A stretch of DNA of 64,000 nt, taken from the NCBI GenBank assembly GCA_041687015.1, contig JAWLCT010000014.1, positions 1 through 64,000 of the forward strand, read 5' to 3'. This document shows, piece after piece, positions 16,101 to 24,957 of this stretch (positions within the stretch are counted from its first letter, which is position 1; the number at the start of each line of letters is the position of its first letter). This DNA is from JALOAT01 sp041687015. GTDB lineage: Bacteria; Pseudomonadota; Gammaproteobacteria; Thiohalomonadales; Thiohalomonadaceae. Below the pieces are notes generated by a model, which searched no databases, was not told where the DNA came from, and saw nothing but the letters and a program-made list of their open reading frames with translations. Made by a program: the position numbers and the translations under genes.

Positions 16101-19065
16101 CGACCTGGTCGCGCCGGAATCAGAAAACGCCGAACCGGCAGCGCTTGCCGGGCCGGGGCTCGCCGAAAGTGAGCTGGTCGAGACGCTGCTGCGGGACGAA
16201 CCGTTTGCAGAGATGCCGCCGCCGCCCGCCGCCGCGCCTGCCGAGAGCAGCGAACAGGCCGCGTCCGCCGAACTGATCACCGTGTTCGTCAACGAGGCCT
16301 CGGACTTGCTCGGCTCGAGCGACGAACTGATACAGCAGTGGGTGGAAAACCCGACGGCGCGCAAGCCGGTGGAAGCGCTGCAGCGGGTATTGCACACCTT
16401 GAAGGGAAGTGCCCGTTGGGCCGGCGTAGCGCCCATGGTGGAGCTCGGCCATGCACTCGAATCCGCCATCGCTGCCGTGGTCGAGGGACGGGTGCCGGTT
16501 GACGAGGAGGTCCTGCACCTCGCCCAGCGCGCTCAGAGCCACCTGGAAGCCTTGCTCGCCCAGCTGAAGAACGGGGATCCGCTTGGCAAGGTGAACGAAA
16601 TCGTCGAGCGGCTCAAGGCGCTTGCCGCCGCCGCGCCGGTCGCCGCATCGAACTCTATCGTGCCTCCACAGGTGCGCGAGTACGATGCGGATTTGCTGAA
16701 TATCTTCCTCGAAGAAGGTCACGAGATCCTCAACGCCAGCGATGAAACGCTCCAGGCGCTGATGGCCGATCCCCAGGACCGGACGCTGATCGAACGCCTG
16801 CAACGCCATCTCCACACCCTCAAGGGTGGCGCACGCATGGCAGGTGTGGCGGAACTCGGCGACCTGGGGCACAGCTTCGAATCCATGCTGGCCGGCGCCG
16901 CAGATGGCGTCATCACCCTTACGCCGCCCATGCTGGCTCTCATGCAGCGTGCGCAGGATCGGCTCGCCGTGATGCTCGAGCAGCTGCGACACCATGACCC
17001 ATTGCCGTCCGGCGCGGATCTCATCGCCGAGCTGGAGGCGTTGGTGTCGGGCAAACCCCCGCCGGAACAGCCTGGCGACGCACCCGCAGGGGCCCGGGAG
17101 GCTATTGCCGAGACGGACGCCCGTGTCGACACCGAGCTGCCACACGAAGACGGTACTTCGGCCGAGCGCGCAGCAATCCAGGACGCCGATTCTTCACGGG
17201 ATCGCCGCACCGGACCGCGGCCACAGTTCGAGCTGGTACGTGTGCGTGCCGACCTGCTCGACAACCTGGTCAACGTCGCGGGCGAGGCGAGTATTTTCCG
17301 CTCCCGTATCGAGCAGCAGGTGGGTGCCGTGGGTTTCAACCTGGGCGAGATGGAGCAGGTCATCGAACGCCTGCGCGACAAGCTGCGCATGTTCGACATC
17401 GAGACCGAAGCACAGATTCAGTCGCGCTACGAAGAGGCCGGTAGCCGTTACGAAGATTTCGACCCGCTGGAATTCGATCGCTTCACGCACATGCAGCAGT
17501 TGTCGCGCTCCATGATGGAAAGCCTGGGCGATCTGTCCAGCATGGGTCACACCCTGCAAGGCATCACCCGCGAAACGGAAACACTGCTGGTGCAGCAGGC
17601 GCGCGTCAATACGGAGCTGCAGGAAGGCCTGATGCACACCCGCATGGTGCCCCTGGTGCAGAACGCCCCGCGGTTGCGCCGTGTGGTGCGCCAGGCCTGC
17701 GAAGAGCTGGGCAAGGAGGCCGAGCTGCGCTTCAAGGGCGCCGAGGTGGAGATGGATCGCAATGTGGTCGAGCGCATCATGGCGCCGCTCGAACACCTGT
17801 TGCGCAATGCCGTGGCACATGGCATTGAATCGGCCGACCAGCGCGAAGCCGCCGGCAAGCCGCGCATGGGCACTATCGTCGTGCACCAGATCCGCGAAGG
17901 TGGCGAAGTGGTGGTGAAGGTGACCGATGATGGCGCCGGCATCAATGTTCAAGCGGTCCGCGAAAAGGCCGTTGCGCGCGGTTTGATGGATTCACGTGCG
18001 CAACTCTCCGACAAGGAGATCATGTCGTTCATCCTCGAATCGGGCTTCTCGACCGCCGAAGCGCTTACCCAGATCGCCGGCCGCGGTGTGGGCATGGACG
18101 TGGTAAACAGTGAGGTCAAGAACCTCAACGGCACCCTCTCCATTGAATCCGAGTTCGGGAAGGCGACGACGTTCACCATCCGCCTGCCGCTCACCCTGAC
18201 CGTCAGCCGCGCACTGTTGGTTTATGCGGGCGAAGACATGTATGCCGTGCCGTTGCTGAGCATCGAAGGCATCGTGCGTACCAACGTGCAGGAGATCGCC
18301 AACCTTCTGGAACAGGAGGCGCCGGTCTATCGGTGGTTGGGCTACGACTACGATGTGCTGCACCTGGCCACGGTGCTCGGGACAGCGACGACGGTGTCGG
18401 CCGACGGCGAAAACCGGCGCCAGCAGATTCTGCTCGCCCACAGCGGTGACCACCGCATCGCCCTGGTGGTGGATCGGTTGCTGGGTAGCCGCGAAATCGT
18501 GGTCAAACCCATCGGCCGTCAGCTGGGCAGTGTGCGCGGACTCTCCGGCGCCACCATTCTGGGTGACGGCAGTGTCGCTCTCATCCTGGAACTCCCGGCG
18601 TTGATCCGAGCAGGCCTCGCCCACCGCAGTGGCAAGACCGCGCCGCCGGCACCGGCGCCCGCCACCGCGTCGCGCAAGCCCGTGGTCATGGTGGTGGACG
18701 ATTCCATCACCGTACGCAAGGTCACCAGCCGCTTGCTGGAACGCAACGACATGACGCCGGTGAGCGCGAAGGACGGCGTGGAGGCACTGGCGCTGCTGGA
18801 GGAGACCGTGCCCGACGTCATGCTGCTCGACATTGAGATGCCGCGCATGGACGGCTACGAACTGGCGACGCACATTCGCAACGAGCCGCGCCTGCAGCAC
18901 GTCCCCATCATCATGATCACATCGCGCAGCGGCGATAAACACCGCCAGCGCGCCATGCAGATCGGGGTGGATGTCTATATGACCAAACCGTTCCAGGAGA
19001 ACGACTTGCTGGAAAGCATCCACGCGCTTTTGAGCCACCACCGTTCGGCAATGGCATCGGCCTGA
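13120..19065 (+). CDS. chpA: ChpA (PilL): giant hybrid chemotaxis histidine kinase
   Basis: This 1981-residue CheA-type kinase contains several histidine phosphotransfer domains. Clear phospho-His sites are His49 (HQVAGTLQ), His705 (FHTLKGSGRLVG), His845 (LHTLCGSSRTAG), His1092 (LHTLKGSARWAG) and His1232 (LHTLKGGARMAG). At least one more copy is degenerate (about 470-490, FRQIIGSL, no His). Acidic Ala/Glu/Pro linkers join them. Then come the dimerisation helices (about 1365-1500), the ATPase with its N box (LRNAVAHGIESADQ) and DDGAGI and GRGVGMDVV loops (about 1560-1660), a CheW domain, and a receiver with phosphoacceptor Asp1904 (LLDIEMPRMDGYE). It phosphorylates PilG and PilH in Pseudomonas. 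Size and layout match ChpA there. Confidence 0.96.
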   Translation: MTDHFDVSTLNWVKGEIDETLKEARLALEKFVDNPEDETQLHFCGTHLHQVAGTLQMVELYGAGQLATEMERLADALPGLEPRDAGLEVLMRSLLLLPDYLEVLQTGQPDSPLILLPLVNELRQARGEPELAPFAVFKPDLNVYPREADLPRGDGDVHALAHKLRPAYQAALVRLLTGKDAANGLHVLANTLDKLATASAGHEARRAFWVGAGLVEALRDGLQLDAPAKQLLGKFEQLIKQIATAGETALDADAVATLVRAALFEIARTPSEGPLVSALKRAYRLDSLVPAPAVLDQIRSGMGGFNAELKQTVSRDVMEDLSRIKDVLDLFSRGGVRASGELQPVAEALSHIADVLGLVRQSELAAKLRERAAQIQTLVQGGQDVEERLLMGVAESVLSVESALSDWGTVSPLEKADDTDGQVTAGESSPEAEAEHRRVVRQVMKVAKEELVKARESVNAFINSPADTALLNGTPRQFRQIIGSLCMLSYKRVAQVLRACQLFVDHDLAGQSALPDGERLDALADAMMSVEYYLDAFVESRVHPSSVLDVAERAVARLGYPVDSLPEELPAPVEQRPADTGESVDIQAEEAAGDSAGDAAAFVSETSEASEQVEAQEAQVEEIAAAPGLPSAAVETVAPIASPTVEPPVTAPPVTAPATEMDEEIVAIFVEEAEEEFQRIAELLPRCRANTSDEESLRELRRSFHTLKGSGRLVGAGKLGEFAWAFENLLNRVIDKTVAPDAATYDLVERARVLMPELLAEFRGGPAPSVDAAALAEAAFALANGTPAVATASPAPDEAPVIDDPVLRDIYTKEAEGHLAGLRNFLAESHGMRMRPSDGLLRSLHTLCGSSRTAGVAPMAELTGILEQYAKAVQAKGHALEPEGLEVLEATADWVGAVLAHLQDARPGLPPAGDLPSRAAALLARAEAADTEAETAATPPMADSQGDIEPDVDASALEIAPEQTPIEIAPLEVEAGDGFDELDALAPPLPQESIDLVAPESENAEPAALAGPGLAESELVETLLRDEPFAEMPPPPAAAPAESSEQAASAELITVFVNEASDLLGSSDELIQQWVENPTARKPVEALQRVLHTLKGSARWAGVAPMVELGHALESAIAAVVEGRVPVDEEVLHLAQRAQSHLEALLAQLKNGDPLGKVNEIVERLKALAAAAPVAASNSIVPPQVREYDADLLNIFLEEGHEILNASDETLQALMADPQDRTLIERLQRHLHTLKGGARMAGVAELGDLGHSFESMLAGAADGVITLTPPMLALMQRAQDRLAVMLEQLRHHDPLPSGADLIAELEALVSGKPPPEQPGDAPAGAREAIAETDARVDTELPHEDGTSAERAAIQDADSSRDRRTGPRPQFELVRVRADLLDNLVNVAGEASIFRSRIEQQVGAVGFNLGEMEQVIERLRDKLRMFDIETEAQIQSRYEEAGSRYEDFDPLEFDRFTHMQQLSRSMMESLGDLSSMGHTLQGITRETETLLVQQARVNTELQEGLMHTRMVPLVQNAPRLRRVVRQACEELGKEAELRFKGAEVEMDRNVVERIMAPLEHLLRNAVAHGIESADQREAAGKPRMGTIVVHQIREGGEVVVKVTDDGAGINVQAVREKAVARGLMDSRAQLSDKEIMSFILESGFSTAEALTQIAGRGVGMDVVNSEVKNLNGTLSIESEFGKATTFTIRLPLTLTVSRALLVYAGEDMYAVPLLSIEGIVRTNVQEIANLLEQEAPVYRWLGYDYDVLHLATVLGTATTVSADGENRRQQILLAHSGDHRIALVVDRLLGSREIVVKPIGRQLGSVRGLSGATILGDGSVALILELPALIRAGLAHRSGKTAPPAPAPATASRKPVVMVVDDSITVRKVTSRLLERNDMTPVSAKDGVEALALLEETVPDVMLLDIEMPRMDGYELATHIRNEPRLQHVPIIMITSRSGDKHRQRAMQIGVDVYMTKPFQENDLLESIHALLSHHRSAMASA

Positions 19066-19075
19066 GGATCCCGAG

Positions 19076-19588
19076 GTGAGCGAGATCGACAAACCTGCAC
19101 CCGAGCACGACGTCCAGGGGACTGTGCGCTGCCTCGTGATTCCGCTCGAAGGCACTGCCCTGCTGATCCCCAATGCCCTGGTCTCCGAGGTGGCGCCCTT
19201 CCAGAGCCCGGTTCCGATGAACGGTCCGCAATGGTTGCTGGGCCAAATTCAATGGCGTGGTCTGTCCGTGCCGTTGATCTCCATAGAGGCGATGGCCGGC
19301 ATGCCCAAGGGGCAGCCTGAGCGCATGAGCCGCGCGATCGTTTTCAACACCCTCAACGGTAATCAGCACATGCCGTTCATTGCGGTGGCAAGCCGCGGTA
19401 TTCCACGCATGCTGGGCGTAGCCCCGGAAATGTTGCCGCCCGGATGCGCCAGCGCACCCGAAGGCGTGCTTTGCCGTTTCGAGTACAACGGCGAAACGAT
19501 GATGATTCCTGACCTCGACCGTATCGAGCGCTGGCTGCTCGATGGCGGCATCGTGGTCCAACGTGCCGATATGACAGAGAAGGTGTGA
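19076..19588 (+). CDS. chpC: CheW-like adaptor ChpC
   Basis: This 170-residue protein has a CheW fold: CLVIPLEGTALLIPNALVSEV, then QWLLGQIQWRGLSVPLISIE, and IERWLL near the end. It lies directly after chpA (10 bases) and starts at a GTG (19076) with GAG just upstream. In Pseudomonas ChpC is a second CheW-like protein that links ChpA to extra receptors; the same is inferred. chpB (methylesterase), which normally lies between chpA and chpC, is missing. Confidence 0.85.
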   Translation: MSEIDKPAPEHDVQGTVRCLVIPLEGTALLIPNALVSEVAPFQSPVPMNGPQWLLGQIQWRGLSVPLISIEAMAGMPKGQPERMSRAIVFNTLNGNQHMPFIAVASRGIPRMLGVAPEMLPPGCASAPEGVLCRFEYNGETMMIPDLDRIERWLLDGGIVVQRADMTEKV

Positions 19589-19590
19589 CG

Positions 19591-20271
19591 ATGCGTAACG
19601 GGTTTCGTTCGTGTGCACTTGGGGCCGGCCTGCTTTTGGCCGGGCTGGCGGCGTTGCCCGCACACGCGCAGGACGAGCAGGAGCGGGCCAAGTTGCTGGC
19701 CATGGTGAATGAGGTCATTCAGGACGACGCGCGCCACGCAAGGGCCATCGAACTGGGGCGGGAGCGCACATTGCTTTGTGCCCAGTGCCATGGGGAAGAC
19801 GGCAACAGCCGTACGCCGGACGTGCCCAATGTGGCGGGCCAGAATCCGACCTACCTGCTCGAGCAGGTGGAAAAGTTCGCTGACGGCCGCCGCAAGAACT
19901 TCGTCATGCAGAGCCTCGCGCGCAGCTTCACTATGGAGGACAAGGTCAATCTGGCGGTGTATTTCGCCAGCATGCCGGTGAAGCCGGTATCCGCCGATCC
20001 CCTGCTGGCGCGCGAAGGCGCGCGCATTTACGACACGGTGTGTCAGATGTGCCACGGCGATGACGGCCGCGGTGAGGTCGGGTATGCGCGTCTGGCGGGG
20101 CAGCAGCCGCTCTACGTGGCCAACACGCTCAAGCGTTTTCGCGAGAACGCACGCAAGGGCCTGACCGAGCAGGATATGAAACGGCACGACCTGCGTATGG
20201 AACAGGTAACGCAGAACCTCTCTGATCGCGATATTGAAGCGCTGGCTGCCTATATCGCGCTGCTGAAATGA
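19591..20271 (+). CDS. Dihaem cytochrome c (c4 type)
   Basis: This is a periplasmic electron carrier of 226 residues with a signal peptide (MRNGFRSCALGAGLLLAGLAA, cut after AHA) and two haem-binding motifs, CAQCH (Cys63-His67) and CQMCH (Cys151-His155), in two similar halves. This is the cytochrome c4 pattern. The ATG at 19591 is chosen over an in-frame GTG at 19585 because GAGAAGG (19577-19583) sits at the right distance. It follows chpC with almost no gap, so it may be carried on the same transcript, though no functional link is known. c4 cytochromes pass electrons to terminal oxidases in many respiring gammaproteobacteria. Confidence 0.9.
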   Translation: MRNGFRSCALGAGLLLAGLAALPAHAQDEQERAKLLAMVNEVIQDDARHARAIELGRERTLLCAQCHGEDGNSRTPDVPNVAGQNPTYLLEQVEKFADGRRKNFVMQSLARSFTMEDKVNLAVYFASMPVKPVSADPLLAREGARIYDTVCQMCHGDDGRGEVGYARLAGQQPLYVANTLKRFRENARKGLTEQDMKRHDLRMEQVTQNLSDRDIEALAAYIALLK

Positions 20272-20392
20272 CTTCCGCCATCGGCAGGAAAAAAGTTTTC
20301 ACTGAATTTCGTGCGCTGCAGTGTCCGACGGCACTATGAAACCGTTCAAGCCATAGTCGGCGGGTGCAGCCAAGTGCAAAAAACCAAGGACC

Positions 20393-21304
20393 TCAACGTT
20401 GGTCCCACAACGCTTGCAGTCCTTGTTCCAGGGATGTGGTAGTGATGTTTCCAAACAGCTGCTTAACACGGGCGGTGGACATGCTGGAGTGGGGGATGTC
20501 GCCTTTGCGGGCTGCATCGTGAGTAACGATCGGCGTTATTCCTGCTACCTGTCCCAGCGTTTCAATCAATTCCAGCAAGGTGCGGCTCGATCCGGTACCC
20601 ACGTTTACCACACCTTCGGCAGCTCCGCTGAGAGCTGCGATGTTGGCCGCAGCCACGTCTTGCACGTAGACGAAATCGCGGGTCTGCAGGCCGTCGCCAT
20701 GGATGCAAAGCGGTCGCCCACTGCTAAGCCGTTCGACGAAGCGACTGATGACGCCCGAGTAGGGGGATGCGGCATCCTGCCCTGGTCCATAAACGTTGAA
20801 GTAGCGCATTCCGAGTGCTGATAGGCCGTGTAACTCCCTATACAAAGCAGCGTATTGCTCGTTGACCAGCTTTTCGAGCCCATAGGGTGAGAGCGGTGCA
20901 GTGCTCGACGTTTCCTGCAGTGGCAGCTCCTGGGGGGAGCCATAGACGGCGGCACTAGATGCATACACGAAGCGCGTTATACCTGCACGGCGCGTCTGCT
21001 CCAGTACTGTGACGAAACCGAGCATGTTGTCCCGGCAGGACCCGATCGGGTCCTCCACGGAACTGGCCACCGAAACTTGCGCCGCGAGATGGAGGACGCA
21101 ATCAGTGTCACTCAGGGCGTCCGCCACCGCTTCGGAATCGGTGATATCGCCGATCACCAAGCGCAGGAATGGATGAGCCGGCAGGTTTTGCCTCCGCCCG
21201 TTGGAGAGATTGTCCAGGACCGTGACCTGATGTCGCGTGTCGAGCAATAAGCGGACCGTATGAGTGCCTATGAATCCGGCACCACCGGTGACAAGTACGC
21301 GCAT
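20393..21304 (-). CDS. NAD-dependent sugar epimerase (GalE/WbpP-like)
   Basis: This is a 303-residue extended short-chain dehydrogenase. It has the NAD-binding GGAGFIG (residues 7-13), a DNLSNG motif, Ser117 in YASSAAVYG and the catalytic pair Tyr141/Lys145 (YGLEK), followed by RYFNVYGPGQ. These mark UDP-glucose or UDP-N-acetylglucosamine 4-epimerases; substrate choice cannot be told by reading. It stands alone, without glycosyltransferases or a polysaccharide cluster, and by eye it is more A/T-rich than its neighbours, as are the flanks (20272-20392 and 21305-21575, where I see no gene). Transfer from another genome is plausible. Confidence 0.85.
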   Translation of the reverse strand: MRVLVTGGAGFIGTHTVRLLLDTRHQVTVLDNLSNGRRQNLPAHPFLRLVIGDITDSEAVADALSDTDCVLHLAAQVSVASSVEDPIGSCRDNMLGFVTVLEQTRRAGITRFVYASSAAVYGSPQELPLQETSSTAPLSPYGLEKLVNEQYAALYRELHGLSALGMRYFNVYGPGQDAASPYSGVISRFVERLSSGRPLCIHGDGLQTRDFVYVQDVAAANIAALSGAAEGVVNVGTGSSRTLLELIETLGQVAGITPIVTHDAARKGDIPHSSMSTARVKQLFGNITTTSLEQGLQALWDQR

Positions 21305-21575
21305 AACGCTTCCCTGCTGGTGAAAAGAAACCCATCAAAATGGAGCCAACTTCGACCTGTTCCTGCGATGTAGTTGCTCTGGTGGCCACGAAACCGGTTG
21401 TTAGACTACAAAGTGCTTAACCAGCGGGCCTCGTAAATCTCATTTGGAAATTTGCGCGCAGCATACCGTGCGAGCAGCAAGGATATTCCTGGTGTGAATG
21501 CTCAATCAATGTTCTTACACACCAGTCGGGTATTACCCGTCAACACGCGCGAAATTTTGCACAATGCGCCTTCAA

Positions 21576-22304
21576 TCATCGCAAATCGCCCCAGCGCGCC
21601 TGCAACACCGACAATGCAGTCACCGCGGCGGTCTCCGTGCGCAACACCCGTGGGCCGAGGCACAGTCCCTGGTATCCGGCAGCTCGTGCGGCAGTGATTT
21701 CGTCCGGGGCCAGCCCTCCTTCCGGGCCGATGAGCAACGTGACATCGCGGGGTGGATCGATGTCACCGAGCTTGCGTTCGGCCCGGTGATCCAACACCAG
21801 CGCGACACCCTCGTTTGGCCGTGCGAGCCAGTCGGCCAGGGATTGCACGTCCTGCAATTCGGGAAGACGGTTGCGCCCGCATTGTTCGCACGCGCCGGCG
21901 ATGACCTTGCGCCAGTGCTCCAGGCGCCGTCCGCGACGGCTGTCATCCAGATTCACCACACTGCGGGCGGAACGCACGGGGACGATGCGTGTGACACCGA
22001 GCTCCACGGCCTTCTGGATGGTGTAATCCATGCGTTCGCCGCGCGAGACCGCCTGCACCAGGGTGACCTGGAGCGGCGACTCGCATTCACGGCTGTGGTG
22101 GGCGCCCACTTCCACCCGGACCTCGCGTCGGCCGACCGCGGTGATCGAAGCCTCGAACTCGCCGCCTTGGCCGTTGAACAGAATGAGCGGGGCGCCTTCG
22201 CGCAGCCGCAATACACGGGCCACGTGATTGGCGGCTTCTTCCCCCAGCTCGGTGTGTTCACCCGGGACGAGGGGTTGCGGGCAGTAGATGCGCGGGATGC
22301 GCAT
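21576..22304 (-). CDS. rsmE: 16S rRNA (uracil-1498-N3)-methyltransferase RsmE
   Basis: RsmE methylates U1498 of 16S rRNA using SAM. The 242-residue protein shows the SPOUT-fold knot with LLIGPEGGLAPDEI and LGPRVLRTETA near the C terminus, and an N-terminal RNA-binding barrel beginning MRIPRIYCP. The ATG (22302-22304) overlaps the metF stop in a TGATG arrangement, so it is translationally coupled to metF. A longer frame upstream is the shifted image of metF. The context, downstream of metF and ahcY, puts a SAM-using enzyme in a methyl-cycle operon. Confidence 0.94.
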   Translation of the reverse strand: MRIPRIYCPQPLVPGEHTELGEEAANHVARVLRLREGAPLILFNGQGGEFEASITAVGRREVRVEVGAHHSRECESPLQVTLVQAVSRGERMDYTIQKAVELGVTRIVPVRSARSVVNLDDSRRGRRLEHWRKVIAGACEQCGRNRLPELQDVQSLADWLARPNEGVALVLDHRAERKLGDIDPPRDVTLLIGPEGGLAPDEITAARAAGYQGLCLGPRVLRTETAAVTALSVLQARWGDLR

Positions 22305-23158
22305 CAGCCCTGTCCAAGCTGCAGGGCCTCCCACAGCGCGCGGGTCGGCCCTACCTGGTTCATGGTGTAGAAGTGCAGGCCCGGTGCACCCGCAGCGAGC
22401 AGACGAGCGCAGAGTTCCGCAACCACGTCGTGCCCGAAGGCGCGAATGGCATCGAGATCATCACCGTAGGCTTCCAGCCGCAGGCGCAGCCAACGTGGAA
22501 TTTCCGCGCCGCAAGCGTCGGAGAAGCGCGCCAGCTGCTTGTAGTTGGTGATGGGCATGATGCCGGGCACGATGGGCACCTCGATCCGCAGGCGTTCGCA
22601 ATCGTCCACAAAGCGCAGATAGGCGTCTACGTTATAGAAATACTGCGTGATGGCGGCATTCGCGCCGGCCGCAATCTTGCGCTGAAAGTTTTCCAGGTCC
22701 TTGTGGCTGCTGGGGGCCTGAGGGTGAAACTCCGGATAGGCCGCCACCTCGATGTGGAAGTGGTCGCCGGTCTCCTCGCGAATGAAACCCACCAGCTCAT
22801 TGGCGTAGTGAAACTCACCCGCCTCGCGCATGCCTGAGGGCATGTCGCCGCGCAGCGCCACGATGCGCCGCACGCCGAGTGCAACGTAGCTCTGCAAGGT
22901 CGCGCGCAGGCTTTCACGGCTGGAACCGATGCACGACAGGTGAGGGGCACAATCGAGCCCCGCCGCCAGCAGATCCTTCACCGTCGAGTAAGTGCCTTCC
23001 TGGGTGCTGCCGCCGGCGCCGTAAGTCACCGAGACATAACGGGGCCCCAGCCCGCCGAGCTCCGCACAGGTGGCACGCAGCTTGGTACGGCCTTCCTCGG
23101 TCTTGGGCGGGAAGAATTCGAAACTGAACGCGGGTGTGTACTTCTTCTGCGAATCCAT
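22304..23158 (-). CDS. metF: Methylenetetrahydrofolate reductase
   Basis: MetF reduces 5,10-methylene-THF to 5-methyl-THF, the methyl donor for methionine synthesis. The 284-residue TIM-barrel protein begins MDSQKKYTPAFSFEFFPPKT, holds the catalytic Glu in SFEFFPP, YVSVTYGAGGST, and RIVALRGD. The start at 23156-23158 follows AAAGGTAA. It lies 125 bases after ahcY, with a long palindrome between them, and is coupled to rsmE. It may share the ahcY transcript and its riboswitch, depending on whether the palindrome stops transcription. Confidence 0.96.
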   Translation of the reverse strand: MDSQKKYTPAFSFEFFPPKTEEGRTKLRATCAELGGLGPRYVSVTYGAGGSTQEGTYSTVKDLLAAGLDCAPHLSCIGSSRESLRATLQSYVALGVRRIVALRGDMPSGMREAGEFHYANELVGFIREETGDHFHIEVAAYPEFHPQAPSSHKDLENFQRKIAAGANAAITQYFYNVDAYLRFVDDCERLRIEVPIVPGIMPITNYKQLARFSDACGAEIPRWLRLRLEAYGDDLDAIRAFGHDVVAELCARLLAAGAPGLHFYTMNQVGPTRALWEALQLGQG

Positions 23159-23197
23159 AGCGTTACCTTTGGCGCAGTATCGGGGTAGCAGGCAGAG

Positions 23198-23274
23198 GAC
23201 GCGGAGGCGCGGAGAACGCGGAGAAGACACGTCTAAAAGTCTTTTCTCCGCGTTCTCCGCGCCTCCGCGTTGTC
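23198..23274. repeat. CACGGAG-type palindrome, copy B (GCGGAG variant)
   Basis: Between ahcY and metF, a left arm (23198-23227, CGCGGAGGCGCGGAGAACG type) and its near-perfect inverse (23239-23274) can pair over about 30 bases around a 10-base loop. It is a G-for-A variant of the CACGGAG palindromes found elsewhere in the window. It could act as a transcript-end or mRNA-stability hairpin for ahcY. Confidence 0.8.
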
Positions 23275-23283
23275 AGCCCGCGA

Positions 23284-24699
<1,416 letters not shown>

Positions 24700-24719
24700 T
24701 CTCGTTCTCCGAAAAAGAA

Positions 24720-24792
24720 TGAGCGCCGTTGTACTGAAGCCGCTTTGCCCTGAGCCTGACGGGTCTCTAACCCGCTGCAGCGCTCCTCAGGG
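24720..24792 (-). promoter_or_regulatory. S-adenosylhomocysteine (SAH) riboswitch
   Basis: Read on the minus strand, the ahcY leader contains CCTGAGGAGCGCTGCAGC, then a short GGGT/ACCC hairpin, then CGTCAGGCTCAGG and, after about 18 bases, ACGGCGCTCA. This matches the known SAH riboswitch: the outer stem pairs CCTGAG with CTCAGG, the GAGCGCTGC and CAGGCTC core blocks are conserved, and GAGCGC can pair with GGCGCTC as the pseudoknot. The element ends about 20 bases before the ahcY start codon, overlapping the region that controls translation. SAH binding is known to turn such genes on. Confidence 0.93.
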
Positions 24793-24815
24793 ATGCGGAG
24801 GATTGAAGAAGAAAA

Positions 24816-24957
24816 GCATAACCACGGGGAACACGGGGGTTACGAAGATTTCCTGGGGAGCTGCGCGACCGTCGCGATCATTCCAGGCCCCCGAAGGCAG
24901 AAGGGCAGTACCCTTTTATGTCTTTCCCCGTGTTCCCCGTGTCTAAAGCTTTTCCCC
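24816..24957. repeat. CACGGGG-type palindromic repeat, copy C
   Basis: Between metK and the ahcY riboswitch lies an arm GCATAACCACGGGGAACACG (24816-24845 region) and an opposing arm with CCCCGTGTTCCCCGTG (24920-24957 region), about 75 bases apart. It shares the GAAAAGCANNAACCACGG lead-in with copies at 30565 and 55060. Confidence 0.7.
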
